Shown one piece after another: positions 1 through 10,841 of a stretch of DNA of 64,000 nucleotides. Location of the stretch: NCBI GenBank assembly GCA_027576995.1, contig JANBQC010000071.1:1-64000 (forward strand), read 5' to 3'. The stretch's first letter is position 1. Each line of letters opens with the position of its first letter. The notes under the pieces were generated by a model, which did not search any database, was not told the origin of the DNA, and saw only the letters and a program-made list of their open reading frames with translations. Source of the stretch: Dimargaris cristalligena. Taxonomy: Eukaryota > Kickxellomycota > Dimargaritomycetes > Dimargaritales > Dimargaritaceae. Made by a program: the position numbers and the translations under genes.

Positions 1-542
1 TAACTATATATATCTTAAAAAACCCTACGTCCTACTCGGCTCCCCTAAATACTAGTCCACCACGACCAAACGTAACACTGGGAACGGCTGCCCACTGGCT
101 GAAGTAAATGTCAGCAGCTCTCACTGCAAATAGTAAACCTTAGCAACTTCATTTCTCCTTGCCAATCCCGGTCATTGGCAAGGCATCACCATTAGTAATA
201 CCAGCCAAAAGATCGGTAGCGGTAGCAGGCCCTCCTCCTCCTCACAAGCGTGGATTATAATAAGCCCCCACGACTGCTTATTGGTTGGGACTTCACTTTT
301 AGAAATCACTTATTAAATAGTACCATGCATTGGCTTTAGTCACGATATCCGCATTGCTTACTTATTCAACGGATATGGCGGTGGTAGTCGTAGTAGCAGT
401 TAAAGAGAACTGGCATGCATAAGCCCGGGTGGGACCCCCCCTCCTCTTGTAACAAAACTATACCCCTAAGAGAGCACATTATACAACTTACATTATTTTA
501 TCCATTTAGCTGATTATACCTCTCCCCTCCACTAATACAGCC
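1..542. other. Upstream region of SDHAF4 gene, no gene seen
   Basis: No open frame with coding character was seen on either strand. The last 80 bases before the SDHAF4 start are pyrimidine-rich, as in several other leaders in this window, so this part is probably promoter and 5' untranslated sequence. Confidence 0.5.
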
Positions 543-893
543 ATGCTTCGCCACTTTAGACCGCTGCGGCGCACCGTCACCTCGCCCCACCCAACCACCA
601 CCAGCACCGGGTTCCTTCGTTCTTACTCGTCCGATTTCCAGCGACGGGTCGGTCCCATTCCCCTAGGCAACCGCGCCGAACAACAGGCCTTTGACGAAGC
701 CGTGCAAAAGCACGAAATCTCCCCCGACGACCCCCAGGCAGACCTTCCCGCCAACCCGGCCGTGATTACCGAACCCCTCGAGGCATTTGAGAATGACGTG
801 AATCCAACCACCGGTGAGCGAGGTGGCCCAAGGGGCCCTGAACCCACGCGGTACGGCGACTGGGAACGTAATGGCCGGGTATATGATTTTTAA
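543..893 (+). CDS. SDHAF4: Succinate dehydrogenase assembly factor 4 (Sdh8/SDHAF4 family), mitochondrial
   Basis: Single-exon gene for 116 residues. The last ~30 residues carry the family signature ([10 protein letters not shown] followed by [19 protein letters not shown]), the conserved C-terminal block of SDHAF4/Sdh8 (DUF1674). Family members bind the flavinylated catalytic subunit of succinate dehydrogenase (complex II) in the mitochondrial matrix and protect it before it joins the iron-sulfur subunit. The first ~35 residues are rich in Arg, Ser and Thr and lack acidic residues ([14 protein letters not shown]...), as expected for a mitochondrial presequence. Length fits the family (about 100-140 aa). 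The start is the first ATG after a pyrimidine-rich leader. It is convergent with the AKTIP gene. An AATAAA polyadenylation signal lies 44 bases after the stop. Confidence 0.93.
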   Translation: MLRHFRPLRRTVTSPHPTTTSTGFLRSYSSDFQRRVGPIPLGNRAEQQAFDEAVQKHEISPDDPQADLPANPAVITEPLEAFENDVNPTTGERGGPRGPEPTRYGDWERNGRVYDF

Positions 894-936
894 CCCCAGG
901 AAATATATAGAGAAAGGGTGCAGACGAGGCCTTCTC

Positions 937-942
937 AATAAA
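937..942 (+). terminator. Polyadenylation signal AATAAA of the SDHAF4 gene
   Basis: A perfect AATAAA hexamer lies 44 bases downstream of the stop codon, the expected position for 3'-end processing. Assignment is by position only. Confidence 0.55.
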
Positions 943-1404
943 TATTATTGTGTATAAAAATAGGAGATATTCTGGCAGTCTAACATTTTTTTTTTTTTGA
1001 ATCCAGTATACATCCTTTTAACCATGCAGTATGGATCCGGTATAGTGTGGACCAGCTGTTGAATTATAGCTAGGCATTCGAGGGCTCAATCGGGCATTGA
1101 CATACAATCTACATTATCAGCAGTAGCGAACCATTGTTATTAAAGCACGTAGATATAGATATGATGAAACAAGCCAAGTGATTATGGTAAATTGACAAAA
1201 CGAGGGGAGAGCGAAAAATAAAAAGAGAGTGGTGCTGGGAAAGGAAGGAGTAGAGAGAGCCCAAAGGCCAGATAAACAGTAGGCATAGGCCCGTCGCAAT
1301 ATGGCATTTTGCCTGGTCCTTCGATAGGCCTACTGCCACTCTGATATGCACATAGAACTAGAATAACAACAATACGCCTACTTCTCCTTTCCCTTCACCA
1401 TATA

Positions 1405-3444
1405 TTAGTAAATATTCATTAGCCGATTAAAGTTTTCGGCGATGTTCCGTAAGCCACGGAATGGACTACTCGATTCCTTCGCGAAATCCTCGGGGTATTC
1501 CTGTGACGTTTTCAGGTGTTCTTTCCAGGACTGCACCTCAGTGTCCGACAGGGGGGAAAATTGGATAGGATTATTGCTATTCGACCCGTTATTCCGCTCG
1601 TAGAGTACCGACTCGCTGGAAGAAAGTTGGGCGCACTGAGTGGCTAGTTTGGTGAAAATGGTGGGTTCATTGTGGTACATGCGAAGGGCCTTTTTGTTGA
1701 AGGCATGCTTTTCTTCAATTGTCTTGAGGGTGGTTTTCCGGAAACATTGTTTGATGTACTGAAGAACGTGGTACACTTGGTGGTGGTCGGGGATCCATTC
1801 GGGGATCCGCTGAGCAATGGAAAATTCTCCCGATAAACCGACCAGCGGATGGAACATATCTGTGAGAAACTCAACCGTGGGGCTGGATTGGGGGTAACTG
1901 GGGTGGGTGTATGTGTGGGGGTTGGGCAGAGAGAAACAAGTTAGATTTTAGATTGGAGATTACCCTGACCAACGATAGTCAGGTTAGCGACACCACAGAC
2001 ACTAACTGACGATAGCGCGTGAATAGATAGTATAGTGGAGGATACTGAAAATTTTAGAATCTAGGCTAGCAATGATAAAAATGACAGTTATGATATTACT
2101 GTACTTACTCTTTGGGAATATGAATAACGAATTTGAAAGTACCCCCCTCGTAGGGACCGTGGTGGACAAAAATAACGCCGAACCATTCTGGAGCAAGGGT
2201 GAAGAGGGACATTAAATTAATAAAATAGTATTTGGCCGAGGATGAGTGAGGAGCATATCGTAGGCTAAGATTGCTTCCGTTTTCACTGGCATTATTAAAT
2301 TGGCAATTCAGTAGACCATGGGACTTTATCAATCCAGCCAAGCACAAATGGGCATAGGTGGGTTGCCTTTAGGATAATTGAAGCTCATGTGCAACGAAAG
2401 ATAAGTATGATGTACGCATAGTTTACCTCGGATATCGTCGAATGACGGCATAATGTGGACATTGGGCGGACATAGGTCTAGGTGCATGAGATTATTGCTG
2501 AATGGTGACAATATCAGGCAGCGGTAGTAGATCGTTGAGTAAATTCATGTATAGCCAGATACGATGCGGGTTAGTAATAATCACTGGGACCCAGGGATTG
2601 CGAGTGCGGAGATTTCCAGAGGTGATGGGATAGGTCCACCATACTAGGGTACAGTGTCTCTGGGGGAGAATAATGCATAAGTAAATAAATGCCCCAATGT
2701 CTTACAATTCCACCATCAGTTCGTAACGCTGGTACATATGTGTGCCATTCTCAGCGGTCGGCGCTGGCGAATGCATATTATTATTGGTAGTCGGGGTCGA
2801 CATGAGTGGACTATCGTGGCGGTTTCCCTGGGGGGTGTGAGGGGAGTTGCCTACCATAGCTGGTGAACGAGCGGTTGCTACAGAGGCGGACCGGAACAAA
2901 CCACCGGCGCCACCCCCTTTTCCCTGCAGTCCCGCCCCCGAGGAAGGTGTGAAAGGGGACGACGGCCCCGCGGAGGATTGTGAGGTGCGGCTTGCCGCCT
3001 CCTCACGGAGATTCATAAACGACCGCCGAGTGATGGGCGATGGGGAGGGGGTAGAGATACCGCGAAGGTATTGGTTAACGCGGGCGGTATGGCCCGTTTG
3101 GTTATCGGGTGTCTAGAGGAGAGGAGGTGAGAGGGGAAAAGAGGGATGGGTCATACGAATTAGGAGGACGGGCAGGTTAGCGCGTGTGTGTGTGTGTGTG
3201 ACAGAGTGGAGCTGAAAAGGCCAGCTGCGTCACCGAAAATAGAAATACAAACGAAGGCAATGGTGGGAGGGGAGGGGGATCTTTTAGGAACTAAAATACG
3301 ACCAAATTAGCCGAGCCTGGGCGGACCAGAGTACCCGCACATTCAAGCTCCGACCTCTCCCAGGTGTGCTCATCTGACGGCACTTGAGCGATTCGGGTGG
3401 AGAACGGTAAAGCGCCTTGGCCTAGCAAGAGAACTCACCTCCAT
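1405..3444 (-). CDS. AKTIP: AKTIP/FTS homologue, inactive E2 (UEV) protein of the FTS-Hook-FHIP complex
   Basis: Five-exon model on the minus strand: 3439-3444 (ATGGAG), 2706-3112, 2427-2497, 2109-2187, 1405-1882; 346 aa. All junctions are GT-AG and keep frame. The Ser/Pro-rich N-terminus (about 1-135) is followed by a UBC-like fold: YELMVEF, then PSFDDIREWFGVIFVHHGP (split by an intron exactly at R-E), YEGGTFKFVIHIP, and VEFLTDMFHPLVG. These match the AKTIP/FTS order EYELV, WEWFGVIFVHRGPY, VFHPL. The position of the catalytic E2 cysteine after FHPL holds no Cys, so it is a ubiquitin-conjugating variant, as in the family. AKTIP binds Hook and FHIP proteins and links early endosomes to dynein. 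Human AKTIP is 292 aa; the excess is the disordered N-terminus. The tiny first exon rests on donor GTGAGT and a strong polypyrimidine acceptor at 3113. Confidence 0.88.
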
Positions 3445-4636
3445 AACGGAATGGGTCGGCGACCAAACAACGGCGTAACTGAAAGGAGAAAAATAAAAGG
3501 ACAAAGGGCCGGATTAGAGTGAGAGAGAGAGAGAGAGAGAGAAAGAGAAAGAATGCAAATGAGGAAATTCAACAAATGCGAGTAGTAGTGGCCACTACTT
3601 CTTCAAGCCAACTAAGTAGGGTATATCATACTATAGTGGACGTCCAAACCCAATATAGTGTAATATGCATATAGATTATGCGCACGCATATATACAACAA
3701 CACAGCCACCGTACACCAAGCCCAAAAACAGAGAGAGCAAAGCACCCGCCACTACCCAAGGCCTGTAGTATAGTTATACAATGGAAGTGACAGGAGAGGC
3801 AAGCTGAGCTTCCAGCGCAAATAACATACAACCAGCCCCCCTTTCAATGAGTGGAGGGAAGGCAGGTAGGCAGATAAATAGAGAGAGTGGTCGATTGTTT
3901 ACTTTGACGTCCCTCTCTCTGATAGAGATCACAGGGCCAATAGGGGTTGTGGGGCATGTACTACGCAAGCCGAAAACAATAGGGCGATTGACCCTAAATC
4001 TACGCTGACATATAGATGGGTTATTGGGGCTTCGGGGTTCAATGGAATGTAGGCCACAATAGTCCCCAAAAGACTCCATCTTTCTCTCCTTCAGCTCAGC
4101 CGGCTGCCACAAGTTGCTGAATTGGAAAATGAGGAGGAGGAATAGCCTGCCATTCCATGCATAATATCCCCCCCTTACTCCCCGTCTCTAAATGATGTAG
4201 TACGGCCCATAACTGGTATCTTCCCCTTTTTCTCTTATAACTGTCCCTAAACTAAAAGGCCAAATGAAGCAGCAGGCAATTGGTATTAATAGATTCATTT
4301 TTATATTTATATATGACGGATGTAGATCTTTTTCTTGATGCAAAAAATAATAATAATATGAATTGACCAAAGAAGAACAAGAGAATCCAGGGATCATTTT
4401 GATCTATAATCGCAAATCAGTCGCCAGAAAAGTCGAAGCAAAAGGGAGCACTATAGATTACTTTTTGCATAATGTCCCTCCGTTGGAAAGCAATTAAAAC
4501 GGTAGTAGTGGTGGTGATGGTATAGGGGGGAAATAAGGGAAATATATATCTCCTTATTCCTCCCAATACGTAAATCCTAAACCCACGAATGATACGGGCC
4601 GCCGCCTCCCTCCCCTCCCCTCTCCGATGACACTCT
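3445..4636. other. Intergenic region between AKTIP 5' end and CTK1-like kinase 3' end
   Basis: No convincing coding segment was seen on either strand. It contains a GA-rich microsatellite near 3521-3550, probably in or near the AKTIP promoter, then AT-rich sequence with scattered short open frames that show no family motif. Confidence 0.5.
3521..3550. repeat. (GA)n microsatellite
   Basis: About ten GA units followed by imperfect GAAA units, upstream of the AKTIP start on the minus strand. On the coding strand it reads (CT)n, like the pyrimidine-rich leaders of other genes here. Confidence 0.8.
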
Positions 4637-7600
4637 CTAACCCCGCTGCTGCGCTGTTGTTGCCGCCGCCTGCTTCGACGCCGCGGGGCCAGTGCTACTA
4701 CGGTGTTGGGACCGCTGTAGGTTGTTTTGCTGGTTCCGGTTCGCTTTATATTCGAATTCGTGCCAATCCCCCTCGACCAACGGAATCTCTTCCGGCCGGC
4801 ACGCCGCGGGTGCTTCTTCGGTAAAGTACGGATGTTGTAGGGCTTCCACGGCCGTTAGCCGCCGCTGGGGACTGTACGCCAAGAGGGATTCGATCAGGTG
4901 AAGGGCAGACTCCGAAATATAGGCCGGCGTGCTAGTGTTAGGGTTAGTATTATTATGGTTGTGCTGATTGGCGGCATTATTAGCATGGGCCGCTGAAACC
5001 GCCGTGGTCAGTTTGGCCCGGAGCCGCCGGGGGTAGTTGGTCCGGCACTGGAGAAGGGCGTACCAGGGGTAGCGGGTCAGTTCCGGCCAGTAACAGTCCA
5101 TCGAATAAGGCGGGTCTTCCATGGGGGACACGGGAGTAATGGGGGTGGTAGCCACCAGGGTCGGGTCCCCCCCTCCTTCTTTCGAAACCCGGGTGGTGGG
5201 CAGGCACCGTGCTCTTTTATCATCATTGTTGATATCATCCTCCTCCCCGACATGGTGTCGGCTATGTGGAGGGGGCGTCGCCGTGGGTGTACCTAAGATC
5301 CGGTAAATACAGTCGAGCTGCGATACCTCGTTCACGCCCGTAAAGAGGGCCTTACGGGTAAAAAACTCAATGAACAAACACCCGAGACCCCACACATCTG
5401 CGGGGGGTCCGTATAAGGTAGCTCCGAGGAGTAGTTCAGGGGGGCGGTACCATAGGGTAATCACCCGATTCGTATAGTCGTGCATGTTCATGGGATCGTA
5501 CCGGCGGGCTAAGCCGAAATCAGCGTACTTGAGCTGGCCCACCCGGTTCAACAGCAGGTTAGAACCCTTAATATCCCGGTGCAGTATGCCGCTTTGGTGG
5601 AGGTACGCCAACCCCGCCAGCATCTGTTGCATCAGACATTTAATGTGTGGGGGCCCCAGCGGCCAGCCCCGGGGGTGGGCCAACAGACCGGCCAAATCGT
5701 AGTCCATGTACTCGAATATCATGTAGATGGAACCGTCGGTCCGGGCGGTGAGGGTTTCGAAGAGGCGGAGTATGTTGGGGTGTTTCATCGAGCGCAGGAG
5801 TTTGATTTCCCGCATGGCCGTGATGGGGAACCCCTCTTTTTCCGATTCCAGGCGGAACCGTTTCAGCGCCACCAATTTACCCGTGGTCCGGTATTTGGCC
5901 TTGTATACTTTACCGTAGGTGCCCTCCCCCACCTGGGCGATCCGCTCGTACGCCTCAATGCCTCCCAGGGAAGGTCGGAATAAATTCCCCGCTCCGGGCA
6001 CGTAGCCGCGGGCGACCCGGTATTCAGGGGACCGGGCCCGCCGCAGGTCGTCGCTGGCTAGGGCTCGGTTGGGTGAAACCGACTGGCCGACCAGAGGCTG
6101 GCTGGAGTATCCAATAGTCGTCTGGTACCGACTCATTTCCGTAGGGGAGGTGCGGGGACACTCGGCTGTCGAGATCGTTCGACTGATACCACCGGGTACG
6201 GCCTCATCATCCGGTAAGTCGTTATCCAGGGTCATCTCCACCGACTCGTCATCCAACGCCGCGGGACTGGTGGATGAGGGAAGTCGGGCGGGTGGTGGCG
6301 AGGCTCCATGCGATATACCAATAGTTGGTGGGAGCGATGAGGAAGGGAACGACGAGGGGGCCTTGGATGGGACGACTTGGACAGGATCCAAGTTCGGTTC
6401 GGAAGTCCTTTGATTGCGATGGGATTTAGAGTACTCTTTGTACTTCTCGAGCATACTACGTCCGACCGCCAGACGCGGGGAACGATGAGTATCCCGGTCG
6501 CGGTCACGGTCCCGATCGGAACGATGCCGGGACGCAGGGCGTCGGTCATCCCGATGACGACTGGGCGACCGGTAGCGGCGGTGAGAGGGGGTGCGGGAAC
6601 GATCACGACGCCGGCCCGAGTCACGACCCCGTTGCCCCGCTTCCCGCCGTCTATTCCCGCGGTATAGCGAGCGACGAGACGGCGAAGGCGAACGAGTGCG
6701 GGACCGTTTACGACCCGGCTGGTCGGATTTAGAAGGCGACCGGGGATGTGAGCGCTTGTTCGCCGGCGGGTCCCGATCCCGGTCCCGGTCACTGCTGCGG
6801 TTTAGTATAACCAAGGAACGGGGCTGGGTGGCCTTAGCTGGCGCTTCGCCGGATACGGCGGATGCTGTGATGCGTATCGGCGAGCGTGAAAGGGCCGGCG
6901 ACTTTGACCTTTTGCGAGACTGTGAGCGGAGACCGGTCCGTTCGGGTGCGTAGCAGTCGGGGCCCTAAATAAAAGGTAGAGTAATTGTTACCAGCAGGAT
7001 GTATAAAAATATAAAATAGGGTATAATTAGTAAAGAACGATACTGGGGCAGATGGTAGCAATGGATAAACCACTACATCGGCATATAATAGGATAACAAT
7101 ATGATGAACTAGTAGCGAGTCAAGTCAACTGGGACCGTCATGAATTCGCGCTCAGCAAATGAGCCTCGCTATACCAATGAGGAGAACTAAACAGGATAAA
7201 AGGCTTACTCGAAGCGGGGCTCTATTTGAACGGGGTCGGTTGGACTTCCGGGCGAGACTCACGCTTCGGCTGCGACTGCGGCCCCGACCTCGGCTACGAC
7301 TTTGACTACGACTAGGGTACGTGGGGCGAAAAGTGTCGTACCGGTTACTCCGGCCGGGCGAGGGTGATCGGTTGTCTCGGGATCGTTGGGAACGGAGCGG
7401 CGTAGACCGCGTATAGTCATTACGCCGAGTGGACTCATGCGGAGGGGATGAAGTACGTTGTCGGTGCCGCCGGTTACGGGGTCGCTCACGGTAGTTATGA
7501 CTGCTACTGCTGTTGCCTTTTTTATGGTCGTCGTCCTTGCCATGGTCGGCTATGGTGGTGCGGTAGCTGGTGTCTTCGTTGTCGGTGGTGGTAGCTTGAC

Positions 7601-7736
7601 CCGAGTTGGTCGCTGGACTACGCGAAGCAGGTGGTAACAGGGGGCGGCTCAATTCCATTGACGGACTAGACACGCACCGAGGACGTTCACTCGCCATCGA
7701 CCGTGAAGAAGACGGGGAACACGGCGAAGGTGACAT
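4637..7736 (-). CDS. CTK1: CTK1/CDK12-type cyclin-dependent kinase (RNA polymerase II CTD kinase)
   Basis: Two-exon model: 7209-7736 and 4637-6964; 951 aa. The donor GTAAGC at 7208 and acceptor TTTAG at 6965 join in phase 0 and unite two Arg-Ser-rich frames. Residues 1 to about 430 are RS/RD-rich, as in CDK12/13 and CTK1 orthologues. The kinase domain (about 510-890) has GEGTYGKVYKA, ALKRFRLESEKEGFPITAMRE (PSTAIRE-like helix with PITAMRE), EYMDYDLAGLL, HRDIKGSNLLLN, DFGLARRY and WYRPPELLLGA. The EYMDxDLxGLL and KEGFPITA motifs point to CTK1/CDK12 rather than CDK9 or CDK11. The family phosphorylates Ser2 of the polymerase II CTD during elongation. Two low-complexity insertions (DD/N/T-rich, then Asn-His-rich) interrupt the C-lobe before the final helix. 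The start is the first ATG after an AT-repeat; upstream in-frame codons lack ATG. Confidence 0.88.
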
Positions 7737-7809
7737 TATAGTGTTCAATGTGTTACTTGCGCGATGGGACTGGGGAAAAAAAGAAAGAGTAGGTATATAG
7801 GCCTTTTTC

Positions 7810-7830
7810 AATATATATATATATATATAT
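7810..7830. repeat. (TA)n run upstream of CTK1-like gene
   Basis: About 20 bases of alternating A and T lie 75 bases before the predicted kinase start codon. It could act as an AT-rich core promoter element or be a simple microsatellite. Confidence 0.6.
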
Positions 7831-9657
7831 GAAAGTAAAATAGGGTAGCGGGACTAGAAATTCAGTCAAGGAACTGGGGAAGGTCGGGCTTGAAAAGAAT
7901 GGGTCAATGTGAGGGGTATGCTATTATAAATGTTTAATACGGCAGTGCAAATGGGGGGGCTGAATCAGTAAGCGGCGGAAAGACCAAGTGGGCCTGGGGG
8001 AAAGCGGACACGGCAGATAAACAGGGCGTGTACTTTTTTTCTTTAGAAAGAGGGTTCCCCGGTGGATTAATCAAAGCCGGAAGTAAATAAAACTGATCAG
8101 TAGTATAACAAACGCACAACAGCGAGTAAGGGGGGCGTGAGGGGAGGCGTAAGTGCAGTGCTGGTTACCAAGCGGATTGCCACTCGACGTCAATTGCCAG
8201 AACCAGCGGTCCAAGACAATCGAAGATAACAAAGCGAGAGAAAGAAAGAGAGAGAGGGAACGTGGGGGGGTGTATGTGGGAAGAGGGGGATTAAAAGAGC
8301 GACGCCGAAGGGACGCGTTTAATAATAGGTACTAAAGAGCAAGTGGTAAACCCGCTCTAAGTCAAGCGAAGGAATATATAAATGTATAAGGAGAGAAAGA
8401 GAGAGGTGCACTGGCACCGAAGTGGAAGTAGATTGACTGCTACTATCTATAGTAGGTTGTATCCTATACTCAATGAAGATCCGCTGAACTTCAATTAGAA
8501 GGGGGGTTTTCTACCAAAGGGAATCACCACGGCTAAAAGTAACAAGAGAAACAAGGACGCCCAGACAGGAGAGGGCGCGAAACAGTCCAAGTAAAGGGCA
8601 AACAGCCAGGTGCGTATGTCTCTCCTAATGGGAGCTAGCATAGAAAATACACCAAGTAGGAGGAGACATTTTAATGAGGCATTTATAAATAAAACGCACT
8701 CATTGTCAGTGACAAGGTGCATCCTCTTTGTATTATGTTTTGCCCTCATCATTTGATTACAAAAGAATTCACCCTTACCCATCCTCCGCCTTGCTCCGTT
8801 TCAGCCCAGTGGCCATGCGTGAAAACTATGGTTTTAAGGGATGTCTATCACTAGCTCAAGTGGTTTGGGTGGGGAGTGATCCGAGAATTCTAAGATGACA
8901 CAGGCAACTCCTCCCCTCCCCCCTATATTGTCCAAGTTAAAATTACGAGTGCGGAATGCCTAGGCTATAATGGGGGTATACAAATAGGCGCAGCTATTGC
9001 GGTTGAAATGATTGACACGCAATATTAACGGTGGTAATGGTTACCAACCCCAACAACCCATTGTGCGAGGAAGTCAGTCAACAAGCAAGTCTAGTTGTTC
9101 CAGATATCGACTACGCGGACATTTGAAACTAATCCAACTCATTAATTGGAAGGAACTCACTAGTACAGAGCCAGACTGATGGATAGTTTTTCAACACCGA
9201 AAGAGCGTTTATTAATTCATATTTACCTGAACAAGTGGGTGAAAAGGGGGGGGGGATAGCGAAACGGGAGGGGGGATAAGCGGGTGGAATGAAATATAGG
9301 TAAGCGGAGAAAAGGGGGAAAAAACAACAAAGAAAGGCCTGAAGAGGAAAGACAGTGTACGGCTAGGACGAGTGGGGGGATACGTACAAGCAATGGGTAT
9401 GGTATGGTGGCCATGGAACTAAGAGCCGTTGATAATTTCGGATTAACGGTATAAGAAGCGCAAAACCCGGCTGGATCTGGCCGGTAAAAGATTCAGTTGG
9501 GCACGGAACAATCGGCATCGCTCGCTGGAAATGGTTTAGGCGAACGGGCTGATCAGTCTGTAAAATCCATTATTATTAATATACAATACATAGTTAAAGC
9601 AATATAGTGGTGAGTATAGGAGATACGGGGTGTTCCAGGGTTTGCACCGATTTGCAC
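7831..9657. other. Gene-free region between CTK1-like kinase and TOM7
   Basis: Several short open frames exist, but none shows a family motif, a signal peptide or consistent splice structure. The sequence contains purine-rich tracts (GAGAGA near 8240 and 8395). It probably includes the CTK1 promoter and the TOM7 3' flank. Confidence 0.45.
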
Positions 9658-10227
9658 TCATGGGTTCCTGTTCGGGTCTAAGAGTTCAAAACTGAGGATG
9701 GCACCATCGCATATGAATCAGCAAAGAACCAAAAGTACTCGTTCGGGCGAATCGTTATCTGATAGGCAAGTAGGGGGTGATTTACCTTATTAATGAAGGC
9801 CGGGGACTGGTGCGGGTAAAGCCTGGTTAGCCATAGCATAGGTATGTTGGGGACAGAGTAAGCACAGCGGTTAGACAAAATCGTATATAGGTCAATGGGC
9901 ACATATGACCAGTCACAAAGACTGTATAGTTTGGCCGGTGGCTTCTATCGGGGGGGGGGAGGTGTATACCAGCCCAGCCCTATGATATATATATATATAT
10001 ATTAACCGTGGCTCCCACGTGAATCAGAAAAGCCAATAGAAGGGAATGCTTATTTTGGATAAGGTTCGTAAAGCACCAATCCGTCGGGGAAGGGCCAACT
10101 TGGTCCCGAGGTAGGGAAATATGGTATGCTTACCTAGGTAGAGAATGAACGGAATGAAGCCGTAGTGGAGCACCTGGCGGGTAACGGCCGTGGCACGGGC
10201 GATGGCAGACTTGAGACCTTCGTTCAT
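9658..10227 (-). CDS. TOM7: Mitochondrial import receptor subunit TOM7
   Basis: Three short exons on the minus strand: 10134-10227, 9786-9822 and 9658-9691, giving 54 aa. Frames join exactly (phases 1 and 2) with donors GTAAGC and GTAAAT. Residues 1-31 include the hallmark VLHYGFIPFILYLG, the single membrane anchor of TOM7; exon 2 adds GFTRTSPRPSL, and exon 3 the short ELLDP tail, equivalent to the LLSP-type end of other TOM7 proteins. TOM7 is a small tail-anchored subunit of the TOM complex in the outer mitochondrial membrane that modulates TOM assembly. Length matches the family (50-60 aa). It diverges from the EngB-type GTPase gene with 614 bases between start codons. An AT repeat lies in intron 1. 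Confidence 0.9.
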
Positions 10228-10841
10228 AGTGGCTGGGTAGGTGGTAAATACGAGTTAAGAGTTAAGGTGAATGGGAAGAATCAAATAATATCGATCCGGA
10301 CAGAGAACAAAGGTAGGTTTAGTAGAATCTCGCGCAACCAAACCAAACTGGAACCAGTAGTCGCCTCGGGTGGGCGGGTCGTTGATGGGTGGGGGGAGAT
10401 TTAAGCGCATATAGGTTGTATGCCCCCCCTCACGCATATACGTAACGACTGGACCATATGCCTTCCCCCCCACCCACTCTTGTTTTTTTCAGCCTCCTAA
10501 AGCGAGAGTGCCGCAGCAACCGGAACTGGGTTGTTCCATCCATAGTACAGAGCAGGAAAGATTAGTGGGAGAAGTCTGGGAAGTTATTTTCCAACCTGTT
10601 TAATATTCAAGTCAGATCACGCAAAGAGATTCCCTTCAGTCCCTAAGGAATAGTTGTGTGTGAAGTACACCACTCCCCCGGAGTCAGCCCTAATTAGAAA
10701 GAGCTTAACGACTTCACTTTGGTGGCTGTTGCTAATCAACTAACTACACCCTTCCTAAAAGCTATAGCACCCACCTACTAGGAGGGAAACCAGCTGCCTT
10801 TGGCCACTTCATAGTATATATATATATATATATATTCCTTC
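10228..10841. other. Divergent promoter region between TOM7 and the EngB-type GTPase
   Basis: The 614 bases separate two mitochondrial-protein genes transcribed away from each other, so this is probably a shared promoter. No coding segment is seen. A (TA)n run at 10815-10835 ends just 6 bases before the GTPase ATG. Confidence 0.6.
10815..10835. repeat. (TA)n run just before the GTPase start
   Basis: Twenty-one bases of alternating T and A lie directly upstream of the predicted start codon. This is unusually close for a TATA element, so either the 5' leader contains it or the true start lies further downstream. Confidence 0.6.

Noticed and set aside
6232..6792. 186-codon minus-strand frame inside the kinase gene
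   Set aside because: Alternative frame of the Arg-Ser-rich region of the CTK1-like kinase, produced by repetitive RS codons.
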